A DNA stretch of 45,600 nucleotides from 70-18 sp041691815. Its GTDB lineage: Bacteria > Pseudomonadota > Alphaproteobacteria > Acetobacterales > Acetobacteraceae. Positions 1 to 5,464 of this stretch are shown piece after piece. The stretch lies in assembly GCA_041691815.1 (NCBI GenBank), contig JBEPTZ010000021.1, positions 1 through 45,600 of the forward strand, given 5' to 3'. Both the position numbers and the translations under genes were made by a program. The notes beneath the pieces are model-generated. The model did not search any database and was not told the origin of the DNA. It saw only the letters and a list, made by a program, of their open reading frames with translations. Every line of letters begins with the position of its first letter. Within the stretch, counting starts at the first letter, position 1.

Positions 1-296
1 ATCCATGACCACCTCAGCTACACCCCAATTCCCACCACCTTGACGGACACGACCGCCGATTGATATCAAACCAGCCTCGAAGGGATTTCATTTCAGCATG
101 CCATACAACGCGGCCATAGCCGCTTAACGCCACAACGAAATGGTCCGCGAAGTATGGCGGCCGGTCAAGCGGTTGTATGTCCGGGGATTCAGGCAACGCT
201 CTGGAGCGTGCTGTCGACGGCCATGAGCGCAGGGTGCATGGCTCGTGATAGGCCAGCCCGCCGCCCTGCGATCGCGAAACCGCCCCGGCTTGCCAT
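1..296. other. No supportable gene
   Basis: I see no recognisable gene here. Open frames exist on both strands, but they show no family motif and overlap one another, as expected for GC-rich DNA. It may be the continuation of the accessory patch that lies next to the tRNA-Glu gene. Confidence 0.4.
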
Positions 297-539
297 GTGG
301 CCACGTTCGCAGGCTGCTGGCTCGGCGTTTCGTGCTGCCGAGGCTCTACCGTGTTCCTGCTGGCACGGCTGCCACAGCACCGCACGCTTGCCGACACGAT
401 GCTGAAGCTGCGCTGCAAAGCGTGCGGTGGACGCCCCCGCCAAGTCGTGCTGCAAGAGCGGGGCGACGCTGGGCCGGGCATCACTGGCGGGCCGCCCGGC
501 TGGTGGCTGATCCTGTCCGCGCTAGAATCGACGCCATAA
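297..539 (+). CDS. Small conserved-type protein with CxxC motif
   Basis: An 80-residue frame begins at GTG 297; the only upstream room is 45 bases back to an in-frame stop at 249. The C-terminal half reads RTLADTMLKLRCKACGGRP followed by a Trp-containing tail. From memory this resembles a short alphaproteobacterial family with a LADxLxRLRCxxCGxRP core, probably a zinc-knuckle protein. The CxxC (RCKAC) is visible. The N-terminus lacks a clear ribosome binding site, so it may be a degraded or partial copy. Function unknown. It lies just upstream of a truncated SRAP gene in a patch of apparent gene remnants. Confidence 0.45.
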   Translation: MATFAGCWLGVSCCRGSTVFLLARLPQHRTLADTMLKLRCKACGGRPRQVVLQERGDAGPGITGGPPGWWLILSALESTP

Positions 540-584
540 CGCGGCCCTGTTGCAGCCATCCCCGCCGCCGATCATTCTCCCCTC

Positions 585-710
585 ATGTGTGGCCGTGTCC
601 GACTGTCGACCGAATGGGCAGAGATCAAGATCAAGCTGCGCCTCGATGACCTGGCGCCGGCGCTGAACCTGCGCCCGAGTTGGAACATCCCGCCGACCCC
701 GCTGAAATGA
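585..710 (+). pseudogene. Truncated SRAP/YedK (SOS response-associated peptidase) N-terminus
   Basis: A 41-codon frame starts MCGRVRLS and continues to LRPSWNIPPTP before a stop. SRAP (YedK/HMCES) proteins begin MCGR with Cys2, exposed after Met removal, as the catalytic residue that crosslinks to abasic sites. They carry a conserved (A/L)xPSWNxxPT segment about 35-40 residues in. Both marks are present, but the full family is about 200-250 residues, so roughly the last 80% is missing. The break lies near 710, just before the low-GC minus-strand gene that ends at 733. This looks like a gene cut by insertion or deletion. A functional 41-residue product is unlikely. Confidence 0.7.
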
Positions 711-732
711 CCGGCGCAGCCAAGGCACATAT

Positions 733-1635
733 TTAATCGCCGATGGCCGGCGGCTTGCGGGACATAAGGCGGCCGACTGCGGCGTTCAGCTCCACGTCGT
801 CCTTGAGTGCGGTTGCGAGGCGCTCCGAAAGCTCCGCCAAAACGAGGCGGACGTCCTGAGCGAGTTCGAGACATTCCCCATCGTTTTTTTGATGCAATCC
901 TTCGCTGAGCGCCGAATGTAGCAGCAAAAATGGATTTCGCCCGTTTATCAGCAACGATTGTGGGACAGCGTCTTTGACAATTTCCAGAGATTTTTTAAAC
1001 TGTTGTTCGGCCCTTGCGGCTTTGAACTGCTCTATCATCCCCTCCGGTGAAGAAATGGATTCAAGAACTCTGATTATTTTATCAAAAATTCTGTTTCTCT
1101 GCTGTTCGACGACTCTCCTGTAATATACAAACGCCGCTATCCCGAGTCCCTGATTCTCACACCGGCGGCCCTTCAAGAACAAAGTTCTATCCGGTCCAAT
1201 GAGAGATATCAAACGAGATGGAACGGGCGGACCGTACTCCGGAAGTTCTCCAAATTTGTAGCAAGCGCCACTCATGTCTTCGGGGTTCTCGAGTTTTGCT
1301 GAAATCGAAAAAATCTTAGAAGCCGTTCTGCAATTTGAACAAACATAAATCAGATATACATTTCGAGCATCGTCCAATCTTAAGTTAAATAGATCTGATG
1401 CAATCCGAAAAAACCGGGGGCCATTGCATGCTGTATGATCGCACCAAAGGCGTATCTGCGGCGAGTTAATCGTAGATATTGCAGGCGCACCGGCGCGAGT
1501 TCGGGTCGAGGCAATCTCGTTAATTCGCTTCCAATTTCCAGGCGGAATAAGCTCAAGAAATTCCGCCATCGAAATCGATGGAGCCGACATATCAGATGTA
1601 TCTTCAGAAGATTCTTGACCCGGCAAGTCTGACAT
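733..1635 (-). CDS. Hypothetical protein with zinc-ribbon-like cysteines
   Basis: This 300-residue protein is not one I recognise with confidence. The middle contains LWCDHTACNG and, about 35 residues later, YVCSNCRTASK: two Cys pairs that could form a zinc ribbon. It continues with a helical segment (AFVYYRRVVEQQRNRIFDKI) that recalls the helical regions of DUF4145-like proteins found near restriction and defence genes, a weak comparison. The C-terminal third looks helical and charged. Its coding sequence is clearly AT-richer than neighbouring genes, which suggests horizontal origin. It starts 12 bases after the stop of the XRE regulator, so the two are probably one operon. I assign no function. 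Confidence 0.75.
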   Translation of the reverse strand: MSDLPGQESSEDTSDMSAPSISMAEFLELIPPGNWKRINEIASTRTRAGAPAISTINSPQIRLWCDHTACNGPRFFRIASDLFNLRLDDARNVYLIYVCSNCRTASKIFSISAKLENPEDMSGACYKFGELPEYGPPVPSRLISLIGPDRTLFLKGRRCENQGLGIAAFVYYRRVVEQQRNRIFDKIIRVLESISSPEGMIEQFKAARAEQQFKKSLEIVKDAVPQSLLINGRNPFLLLHSALSEGLHQKNDGECLELAQDVRLVLAELSERLATALKDDVELNAAVGRLMSRKPPAIGD

Positions 1636-1647
1636 ATTCCTGCGCTT

Positions 1648-1881
1648 TCAATCGAAACTCACTTTTTTCAATCGCACCCCAGCGCCGCCGCCGTTCTCCG
1701 CGATGAACTCGACACCGGCGGCTTCCAGAGCGGCGCGGATGGCGGAGATCGTGCTTTCCTTCAATGCCTCTCCGCGCTCAAGCCGCGCGACCGTCTGCGT
1801 TGATACCCCCGCCGCACTCGCCAAATCACGCACACCCCAACCGACTGCGACGCGACCGAGTTTGCACTGAATGGGGAGCAT
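1648..1881 (-). CDS. Small XRE-family HTH regulator
   Basis: A 77-residue protein that is almost only a helix-turn-helix. VRDLASAAGVSTQTVARLERG is helix 2-turn-helix 3 of a Cro/C1-type fold, followed by TISAIRAALEAAGVEFI and a short glycine-rich tail ending GVRLKK. Such minimal XRE proteins are common in alphaproteobacteria and on mobile elements. It is the first gene of a two-gene minus-strand unit with the 300-residue unknown protein. The start codon lies only two bases from one copy of a 15-bp direct repeat that recurs 34 bp further upstream, so it very likely binds its own promoter. No strong Shine-Dalgarno is visible before this ATG; translation may be leaderless. Confidence 0.85.
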   Translation of the reverse strand: MLPIQCKLGRVAVGWGVRDLASAAGVSTQTVARLERGEALKESTISAIRAALEAAGVEFIAENGGGAGVRLKKVSFD

Positions 1882-1883
1882 TT

Positions 1884-1932
1884 GGTAACCGTGTTGTGAT
1901 TTAACTTGCCTGAGAAAGGTAACCGTGTTGTG
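1884..1932. promoter_or_regulatory. Two 15-bp direct repeats in divergent promoter
   Basis: GGTAACCGTGTTGTG occurs exactly twice, at 1884-1898 and 1918-1932, 34 bp apart start to start (about three helical turns). The pair sits between the XRE gene (minus) and the 404-residue protein (plus, 2010). This arrangement suits cooperative binding by the adjacent XRE protein and control of both directions. Function is inferred from position. Confidence 0.6.
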
Positions 1933-2009
1933 TTTTCAATGCAAGCGATTGCGACCGAACGGGGCGCTACCGACACCCCGCCCGGCCTAACCCCGAGCAG
2001 GAGATACCC

Positions 2010-3224
2010 ATGCCCGACGCTAACCCGAACCTTACCACACCTCCGCGTCTTACCCTCCATACGGAACCCACGCGGGAGGCAGTGCAACGCCTTCTCACGG
2101 CCGCCGCTGGCGATGCCCCGGAGTGGAGCCCCACCGGCCTGGCGCGCGGCTGGACGGCTGCTGTTGCGGCTTATATCGAGGATGATGGCGCCGGCGACGC
2201 CCAGTTGCGCACCAACAAACTGTCGGACGCGCAAATGACGCAACTGAACCTGCTCGGCGAGACCGGCAGCCGGCATACCGGCGACATCGCGGCCAAGTTG
2301 GCGGTGGTGGTGCTGGAGACCGCCCTGGACAGCCGGGCCGGCGACGCCGCCAGCGCAATCCATCGCATCACCGCCAGCGCGCTCGCCGATGTCGTGCTGT
2401 TGGGTGATCGGCCGCTGCCGAGTTTTGCCAGCGTGGCAGTCGAGAGCCACACAGCCGCACTGCCTGCGCCGGAGCCGACATCGAAGCCCGAAGACGCGGC
2501 CCGGCATCCTGACGCGGTTCTGCTGGCCGCTTGTGCCTCGTTCGATACCTTGGAGCGGCACTACGTCGCCGGTTTCAGCGGGAAGGGGATGACGCACGAC
2601 GAGGAAGAGGCACGAAGCGATGCCCTCCAACCGATCCAAAACGCGCAGGAGCCATTGGTGGACATCATCGCTGCCACCCCGGCAAAGACGCTGGAAGGCA
2701 TCCGGGCGAAGGCTGCGTCGCTGTCGCTGTGGGATGCCGGCGAGATCGAGAAGGACGGCGGCCCGGACGGCGACACCAACGAGAGGCTGCTGGCCAGCCT
2801 GATGCGCGACTTGCTGCGGTGCGACGTTCTGCCTGCACCCCCGCAGGCAGCCCCCCTCGTAGACCTCGCCCGGCAGATCGCCGCAGTGCAGCATCAACGC
2901 GCCGACTTCGACGATATGGCCATTGCTGCCGGTGGTGGCGAGCGTGATACCGCCGATGATGCACTGACCGCATGCGTCGACCAAGAGATTGCGCTCCGGC
3001 AGTTGATCCTGCGCAGCAGTGCCGCCGGGCTGCCCGATGCCACAGCGCAGGTTCATACCGCATTGATGCAGGTGACGATTGCGCGCGAGTGTGAAGAAAC
3101 GCGCGAGATGCTGGCCGATGTCCTGCGCGGCCTGCGAAGCGCCCTTGCCGTGCTGGCCTCGGCGGCGGGTGTGGACGTTGCCGACTTCGGCGAGTCGCCA
3201 CATGAGCCAAAGGCCGCCCAATGA
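2010..3224 (+). CDS. Hypothetical helical protein, mobile-element type
   Basis: This 404-residue, Ala-rich protein has no known catalytic motif. The start ATG follows CAGGAG. The N-terminal ~150 residues contain RLTAAAGD-type helices and a long central helix. From about residue 165 there is a unit HPDAVLLAACASFDTLERHYV... ending in a 'KTLEGIRAKAASL' helix. That unit resembles a helical module I associate with uncharacterised proteins on plasmids and genomic islands of Methylobacterium, Rhizobiales and Acetobacteraceae. A second, similar unit begins near PLVDLARQIAAVQHQRADFDDM, so the C-terminal half may be an internal duplication. Its stop overlaps the ATG of a proline-rich 48-residue ORF. 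Role unknown. Confidence 0.75.
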   Translation: MPDANPNLTTPPRLTLHTEPTREAVQRLLTAAAGDAPEWSPTGLARGWTAAVAAYIEDDGAGDAQLRTNKLSDAQMTQLNLLGETGSRHTGDIAAKLAVVVLETALDSRAGDAASAIHRITASALADVVLLGDRPLPSFASVAVESHTAALPAPEPTSKPEDAARHPDAVLLAACASFDTLERHYVAGFSGKGMTHDEEEARSDALQPIQNAQEPLVDIIAATPAKTLEGIRAKAASLSLWDAGEIEKDGGPDGDTNERLLASLMRDLLRCDVLPAPPQAAPLVDLARQIAAVQHQRADFDDMAIAAGGGERDTADDALTACVDQEIALRQLILRSSAAGLPDATAQVHTALMQVTIARECEETREMLADVLRGLRSALAVLASAAGVDVADFGESPHEPKAAQ

Positions 3225-3367
3225 CCCGCACCGCAAGCCGCGGCTTCGTCTGGCCGGCTCCGTCGAGGATCGGCGGGGATCCTGTCCCGCCGCCGCCACC
3301 GCGTGAGCCGGAGCCGCCGGGCTACCCTCCGCCACCGCGTGAGCCTTGGCCGGCGCCGCCCGGCTGA
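3221..3367 (+). CDS. Short proline-rich ORF, coupled to upstream gene
   Basis: A 48-codon frame begins at the ATG that overlaps the stop of the 404-residue gene (ATGA at 3221-3224), the usual mark of translational coupling. The product starts MTRTASRGFVWPAP and then carries two imperfect repeats, PPPPREPEPPG and PPPPREPWPAPPG, encoded by a duplicated CCGCCACCGCGTGAGCC. It ends just before a terminator hairpin, so it fits the last gene of a two-gene transcript. No function can be assigned; the repeats may be a proline-rich interaction tail. Confidence 0.5.
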   Translation: MTRTASRGFVWPAPSRIGGDPVPPPPPREPEPPGYPPPPREPWPAPPG

Positions 3368-3387
3368 CGCCTACCGCCGCAGATACA

Positions 3388-3423
3388 AAGGCCGCTCCGG
3401 TTCACACCGGGGCGGCTCTTTTG
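3388..3423 (+). terminator. Rho-independent terminator
   Basis: GCCGCTCCGG (3391-3400) pairs with CCGGGGCGGC (3407-3416), ten pairs including one G-U, around a TTCACA loop. It is preceded by AAAG and followed by TCTTTT. It lies 20 bases after the stop of the proline-rich ORF. Confidence 0.85.
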
Positions 3424-3498
3424 TGTGGAGAGGGGATGGGGTGGGCGGCGTGGCCGGCGGCTCACTGTCCATCGTCAACCACCGATGAACAGGGCTAT

Positions 3499-3519
3499 AT
3501 ATTGGACAAATATTGGACA
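3499..3519. repeat. Two ATATTGGACA direct repeats beside tRNA 3' end
   Basis: ATATTGGACA occurs at 3499-3508 and 3510-3519, 11 bp apart (one helical turn), about 40 bp from the CCA end of tRNA-Glu. This AT-rich pair in otherwise GC-rich DNA could be integrase arm sites or a leftover of an attachment region. That is inferred from position only; no integrase is in the window. Confidence 0.4.
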
Positions 3520-3556
3520 TGCCCCAACGGAGTCGGCGCTAACTCATTGAAAACGC

Positions 3557-3632
3557 TGGTATCCCGTACGAGATTCGAACTCGTGTCGCCGCCGTGAAAG
3601 GGCGGTGTCCTAGGCCTCTAGACGAACGGGAC
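3557..3632 (-). tRNA. tRNA-Glu (anticodon TTC)
   Basis: Read on the minus strand, the acceptor stem GTCCCGT pairs with ACGGGAT, including one G-U. The D-arm follows, then the anticodon loop CTTTCAC with anticodon TTC, and the T-loop GTTCGAATC. CCA is encoded at 3559-3557. All arms of a 76-base tRNA-Glu are present. Its 3' end faces the accessory patch at 1-3550, the usual geometry for integration at a tRNA gene. Confidence 0.97.
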
Positions 3633-3690
3633 GTAGCGCAGGCGGTGGGTAGCGAAGCTGTCGGCGGTGGTCAAGAGCAGGCTGCCTGGA

Positions 3691-4452
3691 TCAGCGTCCG
3701 GTGAAGTTCGGGGTGCGCTTTTGCATCCAGGCCTGCTGGCCCTCCTTGAGGTCGGCGCTGCGGCCGTTGGCGGCGGCGCGGGCCTCGATGGCGGCGAGGT
3801 CGGCGTTGCCGCGGGCGATGTCATTCAGCGCGCGCTTCATGCCCTGCACGGCGAGCGGGGCGTTGGCGGCGAGGCGGGTGGCAAGCGCGTCGACGTGGGA
3901 TTCCAGCGCGTCGGGCGCCACCAGGTCGGTGAGGAAGCCGACGCGCAGCAGTTGCGGGCCGTCCAGCTTGTCGCCGGTGAGGAACAGGCGCTTGGCGGTG
4001 TCGAGCCCCATGCGGCTGACATAGCGCTGCATGCCGCCGGACTGGTAATGCAGGCCGAGGCGGGCGGCGGGCATGAACATCGCCATGGTGGTGACGCCGA
4101 TGCGGAAGTCGCAGGCCAGCGCCAGGTCGGTGGAGCCGCCATAGACGCCGCCGTTGAGTGCGGCGATGCTCGGCGGGCGAAGCTGCTCGACACGGTGGGT
4201 CAGATCGCCGAAGCCGGCGGTGCTGCTGTCGCGGCCCTCGGCGGCGATCTCGCCGATATGGAAGCCCGACGAGAAGCTCTTGCCGGTGGCGGCGAAGACG
4301 ACGACGCGGATGGCGTGGTTGGCGTCGATCTCGTCGAGCAGGCGCAGCAACTCGATGATATCCGGCGGCTCGATGCGGTTATGCATCGCCGGACGGTTGA
4401 GGCGGATGGTGGCGCGGTGGCCGTCGAGGTGCAGGGTGGGAAGGTCGGACAT
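3691..4452 (-). CDS. Enoyl-CoA hydratase/isomerase family protein
   Basis: A 253-residue crotonase-fold protein, the usual length. Visible are the CoA/oxyanion segment SFSSGFHIGEIAAEG (about residues 58-72) and PSIAALNGGVYGGSTDLALACDFRIG (about 94-119), the second oxyanion-hole region. In classic hydratases two Glu residues serve as acid and base. Here the GGSTDLALACD block has Asp near the first position and the second Glu is not obvious, so the reaction (hydratase, isomerase or hydrolase) is open. The start has a good ribosome binding site (AGGAGGAAC). A palindromic intergenic element separates it from the upstream methyltransferase gene. Confidence 0.9.
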   Translation of the reverse strand: MSDLPTLHLDGHRATIRLNRPAMHNRIEPPDIIELLRLLDEIDANHAIRVVVFAATGKSFSSGFHIGEIAAEGRDSSTAGFGDLTHRVEQLRPPSIAALNGGVYGGSTDLALACDFRIGVTTMAMFMPAARLGLHYQSGGMQRYVSRMGLDTAKRLFLTGDKLDGPQLLRVGFLTDLVAPDALESHVDALATRLAANAPLAVQGMKRALNDIARGNADLAAIEARAAANGRSADLKEGQQAWMQKRTPNFTGR

Positions 4453-4455
4453 GGT

Positions 4456-4597
4456 TCCTCCTAGGAAGCTCTTCTTTTTGTGAACAAAAAAGAAACAAAA
4501 AACATTTCATCCAATGGAGTGTACGGATTCTCCGCCACTCCAGTGTTGCAAGGCGGATAAAAAAAGTTTTTTGGTTCTTTTTTTCAAAAAAGAACCC
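4456..4597. repeat. Modular palindromic intergenic element, copy 1 (A-C)
   Basis: It carries an A end (CTTCTTTTTGTGAACAAAAAAGAA hairpin at about 4471-4494, then a CATTTCATCC core), a type 2 centre (GTTGCAAGGCGGAT) and a C end (GGTTCTTTTTTTCAAAAAAGAACC, split here as left arm GGTTCTTTTTT and right arm AAAAAAGAACC). It begins directly at the stop of the minus-strand methyltransferase gene, for which the C hairpin should terminate transcription. Its A end reaches to about 10 bases from the start of the enoyl-CoA hydratase gene. Confidence 0.8.
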
Positions 4598-5464
4598 TTA
4601 AGTTTTCGGCGGTGCAGGTTGTTTCATCATCGCGCCGGTCATCGGGATGAAGTAGACGCCGACGTCTTTGCGTGAGTGGATCTTGCCTTCGGCGTCCTTG
4701 GTGTAGACGTAGAGGAACTGGCCGCGCTTGAAGGGTTGGCCGATCGGGATCAGCGCGCGGCCGCCGGGTTTGAGCTGTTTGAACAGGTCGGGCGGGGCGT
4801 ATTGGGCGGCGCAGGTGATGATGATCATGTCGAAGCCGCCTTCGACTTCGGGCCAGCCGAAATAGCCGTCGCCGACGCGGGTGTGGACGTTGTCGTAGCC
4901 GAGCGGGGTGAAGATCTTGGCGACCGCTTCGCCGAGCGGCTTGATGATCTCGATCGAGTAGGCCTGCTTGACGATGCGGCTGAGCAGGGCGGACTGGAAG
5001 CCGCTGCCGGTGCCGATTTCCAGCGTGATGTCATCAGGTTTGGGCGCGGCGACCTGGGTCATGTAGGCCTGGCCGAGATAGTCGGACAGTGCCGAGCCGA
5101 AGCCGAGCGCCCAGGGCTTGGGGGTGGCTTCGTAGGCATCGCCGGGGGTGGCGCGGTGGCTGTCGTAGAGGTAGTGGAAATATTCGCGCGGGACCGCATC
5201 GAAGGCGGCCATGACGGCGGGGTCGGCGTGGCCGAGGCGGTCCTTGAGGTAGGATTCGATGCGCTTCATGGTGGCCGGCTTGCGGGCCTGGATGGCGTCG
5301 AACTGCGGCTGGGTGAGGCTGACCGGGCGGCCGGAGGCGCGCATCGCCGTTTCGTAGGCCGCCAGGGTCCAGCCGGTGGCGGCGTGGGCGCTGGTGGCGA
5401 GCAGCGCGGGGGCGGCCAGGGCGGAGGCCACCAGGGCGCGGCGGGTCAGCAAACCATCGGTCAC
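4598..5464 (-). CDS. Exported PCMT-like protein methyltransferase
   Basis: A 288-residue protein of the protein-L-isoaspartate O-methyltransferase (PCMT) family, which uses S-adenosylmethionine to methylate damaged Asp residues. SAM motif I LEIGTGSGF is at about 148-156, with EIIKPL just after and GDGYFGWPE further on. The GTG start at 5464 overlaps the stop of the upstream gene (GTGA). The N-terminus MTDGLLTRRALVASALAAPA...SAHA looks like a Tat-type signal peptide (twin Arg 8-9, cleavage after Ala28). An exported SAM-dependent enzyme is odd, since SAM is cytoplasmic. It is the third gene of an overlapping operon. Confidence 0.88.
   Translation of the reverse strand: MTDGLLTRRALVASALAAPALLATSAHAATGWTLAAYETAMRASGRPVSLTQPQFDAIQARKPATMKRIESYLKDRLGHADPAVMAAFDAVPREYFHYLYDSHRATPGDAYEATPKPWALGFGSALSDYLGQAYMTQVAAPKPDDITLEIGTGSGFQSALLSRIVKQAYSIEIIKPLGEAVAKIFTPLGYDNVHTRVGDGYFGWPEVEGGFDMIIITCAAQYAPPDLFKQLKPGGRALIPIGQPFKRGQFLYVYTKDAEGKIHSRKDVGVYFIPMTGAMMKQPAPPKT

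Noticed and set aside
14..559. 181-codon minus-strand frame at the left edge
   Set aside because: No recognisable motif, and it overlaps the plus-strand CxxC ORF whose core resembles a known short family.
1761..3335. 524-codon minus-strand frame opposite the 404-residue gene
   Set aside because: It overlaps the XRE gene and has no family motif. The plus-strand gene has a Shine-Dalgarno, a coupled downstream ORF and a terminator.
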